64,000 nt of DNA from Metopolophium dirhodum (Eukaryota; Arthropoda; Insecta; Hemiptera; Aphididae). The notes beneath the pieces are model-generated. The model was not told where the DNA came from and did no database searches. It worked only from the letters and a program-made list of their open reading frames with translations. Location: positions 2,728,001 to 2,792,000 of the forward strand of contig NC_083566.1 of NCBI RefSeq assembly GCF_019925205.1, given 5' to 3'. A program made the position numbers and the translations under genes. Below, piece by piece: positions 24,601 through 39,600 of this stretch (positions within the stretch are counted from its first letter, which is position 1; each line of letters begins with the position of its first letter).

Positions 24601-27600
24601 GGTATTATTAAGTATAATAAATTGATGATATTATTGTGAAAAAAATAATTTGTATATAACCTATTTACGTGGAAATTTGTTTTAAATTTTCAATCCTTAG
24701 CCATAAAAGTTGACATTTTATACATTTTTAACTATAAAATTATTTTTCAATTTGATGAATGTTGTCAAAATTCGAACTTTAAATGCTTGCAAAAAAAATT
24801 GTACCTATGTATTTTAAATATTTTTCAACTGCTATAGTAATAACTAATAATACATTAGGAGCCTTGTGTTGAATTTTCATGCATTTTGACCCAACAAATA
24901 AAATATTATTGACATTTATAGAAACAAAAACAAAAAAAAATTTTAATTTAAAATGTCCGTAAACCGCTCATGACGAGTCAAAATATTTTGAAAATTGTAT
25001 AGTACCTATATATAGAAAATGTTAAATCGATTTTGTCGAAAATCACAGACACAAAAAATAAATATAAAAAACAAATCAATACATACATTTCTCTGCTCAG
25101 AATCTAAAATACCAAGTACTTTTCAAAATTATCAGAAAAAAACAAAATAAAATAATTTGGAAAATAAGAATTTTTATGTAAAATTAGTTTTGAACGAACT
25201 AAATTTTGTTTTCTGTTGTAACTTGTAATTCAAAAACTGGGCTTTTTCATGCCAACCCTAGTATACCTTGAATAAGAAATTATACTTATATAATAATTTA
25301 TTATTATTGTCGCTGTCCATGGCGTTATACAACTTTATGTTTATTTTAGGAGCCCTATTTCCATTGGACTTTCGGAGTCAGCGAACCTGATTGTTACGGT
25401 CTAATACAAGTATCCAGCGGCGAAGCCCATTTGTTTTTCCCGAGAGTCGAAGAGGCGCACACAGTGTGGTTGGGCAAACCGTTGAGCTTAGATGAATACA
25501 AATGTCGGTATAAGGTCAACTACGCGTCGTACGCAGACACGGTAATATATAATAACAGTTATAAAACTATAAGTTTCTTTATTTTTATCGAAAGTAGGTA
25601 CGTCAACTGAATCGTCTTCTGGCTGAATTAATAAACTATTGGTAGCCTCAAAACACTTGCGCGAAATACCATTATATTATGATCGTCAAGACATTCTATT
25701 ATGGGAAAAATATAAAAATGTCTACAGTTAAACGTGAAAAACATTAAGCTTAAATATTTTACTCTAATACTCGATGTCTGTATATTTTTATCAGTACCTA
25801 CTTTAATTTTTTTTAACTTAGATATGTTTTTACTTTTTAGACTAGTTACAACTTTTTTTTTCTAACGGATTTTCGTTATGCCATATACAGTGTATTTTTG
25901 TCCTGATATGGTATTTCTTATGCATACCATACAACTCTTTTTTTGGGGCTTGTTTTGAAGCCCTATTGATGGGAAAATACCTATATGTTGTATTGGGTAT
26001 AAAGATTTGAGATGTCTGCCATTTTGTGATCCAAAGTTGATTAAGGATTCAAATTAAAGATTTATATATATTTAACGTTAATTTTCCACATGTGTGGTGT
26101 AGATTTGCCGTCATAAGCCACTAAGCAGTAACTCCGTAGTCCGTTCTTGTCAAAATCGATTTTTTTGGTGTCTATCGATAAATATTTTAATTCCCTATCG
26201 GTCCATTAATAAGGGATTTCTCATTAGAAATGTATATAAACAGATAAGAAAATAACAAAGAAGGCGATATGTACATAAATGCATGAAGATCCGAATCAAA
26301 TAAGTAGTATGTCCAAATACTAGAACAAAAAGCAGTAAGTGATCTGGTCATCTGGAGTTACTGCTTTTATTTCAAGTAATTATTGTATTTACATTTAGAG
26401 CAGTCTGCAGTATCAACAATAAAATTCAAATTGTTGGTTTAAATTTAACATTCATATTTTTGAAGTTATTGCTTAGCATGAGAGTTTTGATGATATAAAT
26501 TTTAGTCTGACAGGTGCAGCTTACATTTCTTTTTAGATGTGTAATCCAATTTAATATATTATCGAATGTTATTCCTACCTAGTATTACTGTAATTTGAAT
26601 ATTTTTTAGACAGAGTTTGAGGTTAATGTATTTGTTGTGATTTGTGGTTAAATTGTATGCATTGGCTTTTATACGATAGCTCCGTCAGAAACGCATTGAC
26701 GATCGACATACGAAAATAGCACCTCTATACAGTATAGATATATATCATGGCATAATGCTAATGTTATTTTCTAGGACGGATGCCCAACTGTGTCGTGTTT
26801 TTAACGTACTGTCCGACAAGCAACGCTGAGTGACATTGACAAAAAATATTATAATAATATGATCAATGGTAGCTACGGAGAATTGGAGTAGGCTTTTAAA
26901 TCACATATTTTGGTATACCTACGTATTATAGGCATTAGGCAGGTGTGCTTTGCTTCAGCCGTGCACTTACCATTTTGGCGCGTGTATAGGTAGGCTAAAA
27001 AAAGCCACTGTTTGGGTCATTATATCAGGGATACTAAAGTGCCTAACCTCTCCAAGAAATGTGCAGGCTTGAGGCTTCCCCCTAAAATTAATGTGTGCTA
27101 CATTAAATTATACACAAAACATTTTCGTGTTTTTTAACCCTGAAATTATTATTATTACAAAATAAATTTAAAACAAATATATTTCCGCTAAGTTTAGTTT
27201 GTATGGTTCTATAGGTACACTAATTAAAAAGGGGAATACCTATTATCGTTATTTAAAATATTACGTCATATCAGGCAAGTTGCAAGTGCCAACATTATAG
27301 ATACACCCCTGCTTTTCCTATACAATATGTTATAACTTATAACCTATACATGGCCATATGAGCCGTTTTTTTATTGCATTATTGTTTCGTTGTAGAATTT
27401 GTTACTATAGAAAATTATCTAAAAAGAAAAAAAGTAAAACATTATATAAATTGTTACTTTAGAAATTATATATGAGTTCGTGTTATAAACTATTTAATCT
27501 GAAGTATTTTTTATGAAATACATATTTTAAACTTTCCGAGATTAGTGAAGTTGTTTAGATTATTGTTTCTAAATATGATTTATACTATTTTTAAATTGTA

Positions 27601-30600
27601 GTCAATTGTTGACATTGTATAGACACGTTAAGTAAATAATAATTAGGTAATAATAGGAGATCAACAGTAATACCACATAATTATAAAATCTAATATAAAA
27701 AAATCTTGTTTCACGGTGTTAATGTACGAACTCCTCCGTAACGGCTAGACAGATTTTAATGAAATGTTTTTTATATTTGTTATGTATGAGAATAGGTGGT
27801 AAAGTATTTTTCACCCTCTTATCACCACCAGGAGAGGTGCTCAAACAGGAATTTAGGATTTATGGTGGACATTTTCCCATATTGGTTATAGGAGAAATAA
27901 ATAAATATTAATAAATTAGTATTTATTATTTGGTTTTTATTGGTTAATCGGTTAGATCAGGTGCAAGCATGCATCAAATCAAATGTTCGCACATTACCTA
28001 CTTGGTATGCTGTCGTATATTGTCCGCGATCCGGAGTAGTCGGATTGCCTACCAGGAAGGCTGAGTTGCACGCAAAAGGATCAATCACATTTTTTTTACC
28101 GTCAACGAAGTGATCGGGATCATCTAGTAATATTATAATAATATAATCCCAAAAATTTTAAATCAATAATATAGTAACGTGAGATAATATTCCGAATGTA
28201 AAAAATAATTTAGTTGTTACAATTCTACAACTTAATGACGTATAATGTATCTAAGTATTTTTAAATATCTCGTTCCTATAATAAGATTTAACTATATTCA
28301 TGTTTAACAATATTCCTGATCCAAATCAATTCCATATTTCAATAATAATATTATAATATATGCTTTGATGTTCGATATGCTTACTATTGACGTATAATGA
28401 CATAAAGTTATCCTTAAAAACTAAGCATTTATAATTATAATCTTATGAATATGAAACATTTTTAAGAAATTAAAGTTTATTGAAGTATTAATACATTTTA
28501 ATAGAAATTGAAATGGTTTACTTATAAATATTTAATTAACGTATTGATTATTTGATCAATAATCGGTATAACACAGTAATACAAACTATTAACTAATATA
28601 ATTTATATTACTTACTGTAATAGAATGTGATTAAATAATTTTAAAGACAATTATAATTCAATGATAAAAAAAATAAAATATTGTTTGCGCTTATAATTTC
28701 GTTATATACTGATTATTTTTTTAAACATTTTAAGCACACACATATATTTGTATGGTTGTTTATAATTATAATAATTGCTTGTCTGATATGTTTTATTAGC
28801 TTGGTGAAACACTGAATGCATTGAAACCTTCACTGATATTGACTTTGGTAAGTAATACAATTTAAATTTAACCTTTCCATAGAACACGATTTATATATGT
28901 GTATTTTTAATATTTATGCATCACAATTCATAATATATAATCATGTGTTCCTATATACTAGTGGGGGTCAAATGATTTTGACACGGTGAATGGTTGGTGA
29001 CTGATTTTAGATTCTGAGCGGAGCGATGAATGTATTTGATTTTACAGTAATGTGTTTAAAAAAAAACACATGTTTATATACACGAAAAATAGTAAAAAAA
29101 ATTCTTTGATTTTCAATGTTGAGGTTAGTTTTTGATGGAAATTGAATCTAGTTTGTACTTTTGAGAGTTCAAAATTGAAAATTCCCAGTATTTTTAAAAA
29201 TAATTCGAAAAAAAATTAAGGAACATTGGAAGTTTATACCTACGCAAAACCAATTTTTCGCAATATTTATTTTGTTTTTTTAGCTTAACTCAAAAATACT
29301 TTACATTTTCAACAAATGTTTATTTTATTATTTTCTATGTATCAAAAGATGTTAAAAATATTTTTACTCTTTTTGAGTTATTTATAGAAATTTTAAATTT
29401 GGTTTTTTTTCATTTAAAAATATTGTTTATTGTTAATAAAATTGGTTTTGTTCTATCTCTCTCATCCCCTTCCCACCGTTTGACCACTACTGCATTATGC
29501 CTATTTACAATAATATACTATATAGCCGTATAGGTGTCTTCAATTAATTGTATTGGTAGTTTGTAATATTGTATTATAATAAAATTAAAACATTGAAAAC
29601 AAATAATAATAAATGGTATCTATATTTGCATAATAATATAACATAACGCATTCACCATTCAGCATTGTTTCCAAATTATTATTCATGTAGAGTACCAACC
29701 TATTTCTTGGTAAATCAAGCGCCACAAATAAATTGTGAATAGGTTCTGTTACAATAAGTCAGTATATCATATTATTATTAGTGATATGACAGGAAATTTC
29801 AAATTACTAAAATACCAAGTAGGTAGGGTATAGTTATGAACGATAATATTGTCCAATACGATTGACAAGTATAATATGCCATATAATAATATGAACCTAT
29901 ATTATGGTTACTATATAAATATTTGAAATATTTACTGAGTAACCTGTAGGTGCTATTTATTTTATATGGGTACTACTCGTAATTTGTATAAATATATTTA
30001 ACATAGGCTTCAGTATTGATGATATAGTTTTAGACCTTAGTGCCAGTTTTCTTTATTGCCTTAACTAAATTATCGTTTTATTTTTAATGTGTCATGCTCG
30101 CTGCGCATAGCATACATTATGTTATTTGGCGATTAAATATAAATTGTTTACTAATATTTCTGCCATAACTGTTTACCAATATAGAAGTATGTATGACACA
30201 ATCATTATCACCTTTTCCCCATTGGCTTTAATATAATAACAATGTAACAACAACACACGAGTTACAAAAGTGGCGTTAACGATAAACAATTTATTTACAT
30301 TGTTCGTTTATTTACCCCGGGACTAACGATTTATACGTCCTAATTTCGATTTCTTTCACAATCCAAGATCTGTGCGACTGTGTGTATGCAATATTTGTTG
30401 AATGTGTTTTAATGATCTATCGTTATAAATTTAATCAATAATGCGTACTCAAATAATTAGTTTAGAGTTAACTCTAATAATTAAATGTCATTCTTAGATA
30501 TTTATAATTGACGTATTGCGTTCAAAAACTGTAAGTCAGTGATAAACAAGTTAAACAATTTTGAACAGTTATTGAATGCACTATGAAGTGTTGTACTGGT

Positions 30601-33600
30601 TATAGATAAATAGATTCCATGAAATGTGAATAATGAATATTATACTACATTAAAATATGTATACTATCATCAAACCTACAGCTACAAATGATAATAAAAA
30701 TTGCTTTATTGAATCCTTAAATCATAATAGTTATATTTTAGCTTACAATTATTAAGTTGTAAGAAATGTTTAATTATAACTATATCACTAAAAAAATATT
30801 AAAAATCGTAAGCTTAAATATAATTTTTGAGATTTGTATTAGATTTTAATGTTTTGTAAATAGTATTACCTATTTATTGTATTAATCATGGTATATATTA
30901 AACCTTAACTCTTAAGCGATATACATTTCATATGTACTTAATGGTTCGATAAAAAATAATCTATTTACAATTTAAAAATATTATTTATTTTCTACATTTT
31001 ATTTATATTAAAGAAAATAATTTGGAGGGGATATCAGGAAATACATTTATATTTTGCAGAATTACAATAAAATCACCAAAATTGACATCATTAAAATGTG
31101 TGGCAACCATAAATTTAATTGATTTACCGAATCATTCTATAGTTTTAATTTACGGTAGTGAAAATCAATAAAAAATATACATACCTCTGTATTAAAAAAA
31201 CTCAAGAGTTTAAATTAATTCATAGTATGATTGTATACAATTTTTAAAGCACTTCTAGTACTCCTTAGTTTTTCTAATTTACTAACCAAATGGATAAAAT
31301 ATATTTCTGAATTGAAAACGTCAAGAGTGGGTTTTATGCGTACCTATAATATAATCTCGGTATTTCATCAAATGTGGCTATATGTTACACGTAAAATGTA
31401 CGTCGTAAATATAGGTACGGCTATCTAATATTAGTGTATGACTATTAGCTGCTTAAACTTTTTAACCCTTATAATACGATGTAGAGAAATTACAACATCG
31501 TCTTCGAATTTCGATTTCATCGTTATCGTCTACTTTGTGTCTTGTACCTACCAATTATAAATTTGTCGCAACTAAGTTCAGTTTTGGGACAAACAATTAT
31601 CCCCTTAAATGAATTATTATAACAAATTATTATTTTTATTAACCTAATTTTTTTACAATGATTATTTTGAGGTGTACCGAAATACAAATATTGACAAATT
31701 TGCTTTTCTAAGTATTCGTACCTACTTAATAAAAAAAACTTAAATAGGTTTAGGTATATTGTATAATATATTATATATACATTACCATCAATTTGCTATT
31801 TGGATAATATTTTATACTTACCTATAAGTTATAAAAAAGTTCTCTAGAATTAATATATTATTAATTAATAATTTCTTTAGAAGTTATATAATATTAATTT
31901 CTTAATAAAGTAACACGTCATATACATTTATTTTATTAAGTACGACTAGTACGAGTACCTACGTATAACATTGCATAAAATAAAATATACCTATCTCGGG
32001 CTTTTTTACAAATAGAAACTTTTAAAACTTAAAAAATATTATACTTTTGTCTACTTAGAGGTCTGAAGATATGTGTGTTATGAGGTATATACCTAACTAT
32101 TTAGTAAGCTTCACTAATATACTTAGTTGGAAATTCATAAACATTTTTCTATTTAAATCTAAGATTTTAAAATGTAATATAAGATTTCTCTTAGACCTAC
32201 CTTTAATAAAAAAAAGTCACCAGAAAGTCAAGTAAATGTATTATGAGCGTTTGAATTTTTACATTGGATATCCACCCAATTTCTCATGGAACAATTTTTT
32301 TATTTTGTTGTAATTTAAAAAGAATGACCGTACTTGCAATTTAATTTATACCGAATGTTTATTTTATAACTTTCCATAATTTAAACAATTTCAAAATTCA
32401 AATTAAAAATTATTTTTACTTTTTATTATACTTTCATAAATTAAAATTTGCAAATTCTTTTATAGTTAAAAACGTATAAAATTTGTAATTTTTATAGTTA
32501 AGAATTTAAAATGTTAACGAGGATTCACTTAAGTATTTAATACTGATTTAAAAATGATATAAATATAGTTTTTTATAATAGACATTTTAAGTTAAAATTT
32601 AGACAAAATTGGGTATTTTAACAAAAAGCAATGTAGTTAGTTATTTTTTTATAATTTAAAAATATTATTCATGGATACTTGAAACTTTTAAAGTATATTG
32701 TTATACTTTATACACACAGTGAGTGATATTCTTAAATACAATGTCTTCAAAAAAATAAATGCAACTTACTGTATTATAAATAATAAAATTATATACTTGG
32801 TAATATAATCTATCAAACTGTCTTTACTCAGAATTGATTTTCATATACAATGATTATAAATATGATTGAATTCAAATTTCATATGTCCATTACAATGACC
32901 ATCTCTGAATCTCATATATAGCAAAGCAATACCTAATTTTATAAAGTTAATGTTTAACAATATTTGTTTTTTTTTTTAGTTTGGAAAAAACACTGATAGC
33001 GACATGACCTGTAAAGAAGCACATTTTGAAGGAATAGACAGGTAAAATAAATTCAGTAAATAAAACATTTTTTTTTTTTTTTTTTATTGATCTTAAGCAA
33101 GGCAACCATGGTTACTAGCATTTTGTAGGGTGGTTACAGTTGGTTGAGGAACACGTTTATTTAGGGCAAGGCTCCTCGTCACTAAAATCCCGGATGGTCA
33201 TCCATCCAAGAATTAGTGACGTCGTCCAATGCTTGATCTCAGAACACGTTAGTGACTGAGGCCAACCACCGAGCCACACCAGGCTTAAAAATAAAACATT
33301 ATAATATACATACTAATTATAATATTTTTTTTAAATTAAGGTTTACATTGGACAACAAAATATTACATAAAATCATTGCAGATTGGTAAGTAAATGAAAA
33401 TTATTATATCGTATACACAGTTTCTTTATTAAATTAACAAGGAGCTAACATACTTTTATAACTATTGTTAATATATTCGGTCAGTTCAGCAGGATACTTG
33501 AGTTCTAATATTTTTTTGTAATTGATGGACATTACATTTAATCCAATTTTTCGAAAATGTCTTATTCTAGTGGTTTCAATACCAGTTAAGTGTTCTTTTT

Positions 33601-36600
33601 CCCAGCAATAGTGTTCAGGCAAATGAACTAAAATCACAGTGCATAGACCAGCATGTTTCTTGAAATTAATGTATCTACTGTTAAGTTCAAATTTAACTGG
33701 GTGTACTAAAGCATCAATTATGTAAATACTCATAAGTGGCAGTTGGCTTAAAATGGTCGAATAAGAAATTTTGTAGCCTTGGAAAGTATTTTCAAGAGTA
33801 CTATTGATTTCTTTTAAGAGTCGTTTTATTCTAAAGTCGCACCAAAGGCTCTTTGCAAATTTATCTCTGGGTAACACTGGCCCTCGATAGTGATCACACT
33901 CTAATGTCATACACTGGTCGATAATTTTTAATTTTATTTTTGTGTAGTCATTATTACCTCCTTCGCTGTATAAATTATGCAAAAAAGAAGTATTAAATAC
34001 TCTGTGGACAAAGTTCAGTGGCTGTTTCTCTAAAAAAACACAAGACAATAATATATCTATTGTTTCTTGTGTCTTAAAGTTATGAAACTCTTTATTCATT
34101 ATATTTTCCACTTTTATCCAAAACTCTAAAGCTGATTTAGGTTTGTAGTTGAGCTGGCCAAATGGCCAAAACAAATCTCTAAATTGAGAAGGAGTAATAT
34201 TGGAACCGAACTGAATTATGTATTTGGCACATCCTTCAAAAATATTTTCTGAACGTACATTAAATTTTGAACAGTAGTTCATAATTTCTACCATTAATAA
34301 AGGACTGTTTATGGTACTGTGTTTGGCTTTTATATAGCGTTCTAATGCTCTTACAATACCAATATCTACATAGTTAGAATTATTTAACTCATTTACAATT
34401 GAAGTTAGATTATTTTCACTCATCGTGTGTATGTTTGTATTAATCCACCTGGATGTTGTCTTTAAGATAATATTTGAACTGGACTTTGTTAATCGTATTA
34501 TATACAACATTTCTATTAAGTCATCAGTACAAAGATGATGCCAAAAGTGTTTTAAACGTCTCTCTAACAGGTTCATAATGGTTTTTCTACTTTTCTTTAA
34601 CAGGTGTAAAATTCTGAAAACTTGAATTACATTTTTTTCATTGATTTGATCAGATTTTTCCATTATTCCAATCCAAAGTTGGTCTGCGGTCTTGACTTCA
34701 TTTAGTTTGGAAAATGCATCGATTGATCTGCATAAATTATCTATATTCAGTTTATTTTCGGTCACTCGGCATAAAATGTCTTCAGATATTTTATTTTTAA
34801 ATGTGTCTAATGGCAATACTCGAACACGATCGATAGGTATTAATTCTAGTGTTCCAACAACAGCAGAGTTATTATCTCCTTTCATAATAATTTCCAGCAG
34901 TTTTTCTAATATTGGTGTTTTGGTATAATCTATGTTTGGTTTGGTATCTAAGATTGATGATAGTTTATTTGTTGCTACATGAAATTTAAAGTTCTCTAGT
35001 TCTACTATTTTTTTCAGAGCACATAACGCTACCGCTGGAGTTATCTCATCAAGCATTACTATTTCTAGTAGATCCACTAGGGATTTTACCGAGGAACATT
35101 TTTTAAAGCCTCGAATAACATCTACGATTTCTTCATCAGCTTTTTTGCGATCTGTTTCATTCTTTAGATTATTTAATTTATTGACTAGTTCATCATTATT
35201 AATTTCCGTTTCTCCAGTTCCTGTACATTCTTCATCACAGCAAATTTCATTACTACATACATTACGTACAATCAGTGGTAGTTCCCTTATTTCAGCTCCT
35301 TCTTGAATGAACGCAAATGTATGTCCAAATCTGTCAGCTTTATACCTGTATTGTGTGATATTTATAGCTTTTAACGCATTTAAATAGTTCACTCTGTTAA
35401 TAAATAATTGCTGGATTACAATTCTTGACATATTTGATATATTTCACAAAATTCAATATTCATAGAACTAAATAAATAAATAACAGAAAAATAAACATTA
35501 TTATAAGACTATTTTAGATTTTATTAAAATTAAGTTAAATTTAAATTAACGCTATGCTTCTTAATATGTTGAAAATATTATGCAGGTATATAAATAATTA
35601 TTAAAAAGTATATTATTATTTGTGAGAAACTGAGAACTGAGTTCTGATTTTTGACTGCAAAATGTAAATCATAAACCTGGAACTGAAAATTGATAATAGG
35701 ATGATATGGTTATAGCACAGACTAAATATTGTTACCAATCGCGGTTAGTGATGGTATTAGACAGTGATATTGACAGGTTTGGTTGAAAATTCAGTGCTGT
35801 GATTACAATTTCACCGCTAGATATCACCACCTTTCTACCTATGTCATTTTAAATAAAATTTTGTGCACGAATCTTTATTTTTTGACTCGTACGTCTCGAA
35901 CCGTTCGTGATGAACGTTCTAAAAATATTGTTGTATATTGAACACGCCATAATGTACAATAACTGTCGTGTGTCTTATGTTTCAATACACGTTTGCGAGA
36001 AATAACATGCCATATTGTCGTTCGTGTGTACAATATTTGTCTTCTGACGTCCATTCTATTAATAAATATCTATTAAATTCCGGTAGAGTGGCCAACGATT
36101 GTTGTTCGTCTTGCCCAATGTTAGTGTTTACGAATTTATTCAAACGTTTCGAATAGGAAAACTGCCGGAATAAACATAAGACAGCTAGGATACATCATTG
36201 AAATCGAAAAAAATCTGATAGGTGCGATGGTGCTTATTTCTTGGTTTGCTGCAGTATACTGATATTAGTGTTTTTTCCTGAATTCCTATAGGAGTATAAT
36301 AGATTCATGGACAGCCCTTATAATAGGACTACCCATTTAAAAATATTAAATTTTTAGCGCAATTGGGGAAGGGGTACCCACTGGGACTTAGCACCGGTAA
36401 ATTATAAACTAAAGTCTAAAACTTTTAACATTTTATACTACCAATAACATACATACCGTATACATAAGAAAATAAAAATAAAAATTGAGTTGATTATAAT
36501 ATGATTGTATTTTTATTTTATTTTATAATCTGATAATGAACGATATTTCTATATATCTATACGATTTAATACCAATATTATATAGATATAATTTCGTGAC

Positions 36601-39600
36601 ACGAGTTGAAAAGATATCACGTTTATTCTTTATTTATAACCAGTGGCGCAACTAGGGCTAAAATGTTGGGGGGGGGGCTGTAGCCCCCATCTGATATTTT
36701 GTCAAAAGTAACCCGTGGTGGCGATGCCTCCACACCTCCCATAAAATTCACTTAAAAATCATACAAAAAAAAATTTATTTACTCAAAATTAATTTTTCAC
36801 AATAATTATATATACCGTCTGTGGTAATCGGAATAAAAATCTCCAGACTACAATAATATTACTCACAACCACATGAAAATGATTGAACAAATATTTTTAA
36901 CGCCAATTACTGGAATTACCACATTATTAATATTTAATTGAAAATGTATTATATCATTAAAACAAATTAAAAATCAAGAAGGTACTTATAATAATAGATA
37001 TTAAATTTAAAAATAAACCAATCCATGTTTAAAGTTTAATATAATATATACCTATTGAATACAATTTAACTTTCTTTTATATTATAATTTTCAAACATTT
37101 ATAAAATTATTTTGTTTAATATTATGTATATTTTGCAAAAATTAAATCCCCGAAATAAAATATAATGTTTCCTGTATTTTGTCGATAATAATGTAGGTAC
37201 ATGTTAATACCTAGTTTATAGAGTCGTTTTTACAAGTTTAACTTGTAGATAGATATTTTATATATTTAAAAGATAATATAAAATTAAAAATTAAAATATT
37301 TCGAATGATCGATACGTCGTTAAATAATACAAATAATTATCAAACAATAGTTAATGAATGTAGGTAGTTACCTATTCTTTTAAAAGAACCATTCACATAA
37401 TATGTTGTTTCAACTCGTGATATAAAACAAAATAATATTATTGTTAATGTTTCAATATTATTTATTATATATAAATTGTTTTAATGAAAAGTTACCCATA
37501 TTATAAGTATATATTTGTAATTAAATATTAATAATATAGTAATTATACTAATTAGCTTTTGAAAAATATTTGATCAATCAATTTCATGTGGTTGTGATTA
37601 ATATTGTAGTCTGTTGATTATTATTCCTAGAGTTGAGAATTTTTCCGGGATTTTCGTTGGGGGTTTTTTTTCGGGAATTTTTATTCTGCAATTCACTGTT
37701 TGTAAACCTAACTATAGTTCAGTGTAAAATTATACTGTACAATTATGTATAGTAATCTAATCAATATACCAACATAAATTGTTTCCTTAAAACTAATAAG
37801 TACAGGCATACAGCTATTGATATTTACCATATTTATCATAGATAGGCAATATAAAATAACTATAAACTTTAAATATAAATTAAATAATTAAATTTTTTTC
37901 CAAAAAAAAAAAAAAACAAGAAATACGGTTGAATTTTTAAAGGTTTATTATTATTTTAGGAAATAATTGAATAATTTTTTTAGAGGGCTATTACAAGTTT
38001 TAGGTGGGTAAGTCCCCCCCCCCCCTAGTTGTGCTTATAAGTTATAAGTTATAGGTAACAAATTTATTTAAAATAAATATACAATTTAATTCTATATGTT
38101 ACCATTTTATTGTCTATATTTTTTCTATGATGTCAGTCAATTAATAATATGATGGGGGCTTCGCTACTTTATATTTTAGCCTTTAGGACTGATGGATTTG
38201 TATTATTATTATGCCCTTATTAAATAAGTTAAGGTTAATGATTAAGTTTGTTTATTAACTATATAAAAAATGTAACTACTGAAAATTCGTTCAGATTTCA
38301 GATCATTAGCGAACGCAGATTTTGATTTTAGATGTATTTTCATGAGTTGTTATATCTGGGCGACCGGGTCATTTTCTATTATTTTCAAAGTTTACCCAGA
38401 ACCTTTGAATACTCAAAGTACTCTTTTTTATTTATTCTTTTTCATGCTACGAAATCTACAATTTACACAACATAAATTAATCGTTTTTACCGAATACTTG
38501 AAACACGAAATGATACGTATAATAGGTATAATACGGTTTATTAAACAACATTTAGATTATGATTAAAATACAAATTGTACACTTGAGATAAATTTATTCA
38601 AATTTGATAGCAGTACCTACCTTATCAAGAAAATTTGAAAATACACACTAAAATCTTAACCTAGGCGAATCGAGCTCTGTTTAGAAACATTTTTCAAACG
38701 TCATAATTTATCAATGTTTACAGCTATATTCTAACTGGCCCACAAAACTCCTGAGTTTTAATTTTTTTGTTTTGTGTAAGTATAATATGTAGGTACTTGA
38801 TCGTTGGTTCATTGACATAGGGAAAATATTTGGAAACGTGTATCCGCTGTTTTAAAATTATTTATTATGTATGTACAAATGTACAATAGAATATGAAATA
38901 ATAGAAGTGGTTTTTCATTAGAATAGAAATTATAATGATTCATCATATTATCATTATTCATTATTAAAAAGTATATATATGTATAATATAATCGCAAAAT
39001 AATTTAGTTGAATGACGCCAATAGCTTTATCATAAAATAATTATACCTATTAGTTTTAAAATCTCAAACGTTTCTTTTTCGAATCCATTGATTTATTGAT
39101 TATAACCATAAACTACTTTGTTAAAAAAATCTTATTAAAATGCGTGCGAGTATAAATAATACAGCAACTATTTCAAAGTAAAAAATAAAAATACAAACAT
39201 GTGATTAATAATATCTATGTAATAGCATATTACTTTTATTATAGTTGTATCTATATTATAAATTCAATATCAATAGTAATAATTACTTTTTATTATTAAT
39301 TTTAAATTATTTATGTCACTCACAAACATTTCATACACGTAGTACTATTATTAAACGTGTTTATAAAATGTTTTATCGTTTATGATGCATTTTATATTTA
39401 TTTAATGATATCGAATACTGAATAGTGTTAGTGACATTATATTTTGTTTTAAATTACCTAATAAAATATAGTAACTTGTATTCTTTTAAATTGTTGAATA
39501 TAGAAATTAAATAATAATATAGGTACCGTAGTATCCTGTACTTTGTAGTGACCGATTTATTGAACATCATAATGACTTGTGAATTTGGTTGCCTATACTT

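Noticed and set aside
35968..36156. A 62-codon Cys-rich frame upstream of FASTKD
   Set aside because: No known family; lies in the likely FASTKD promoter region.
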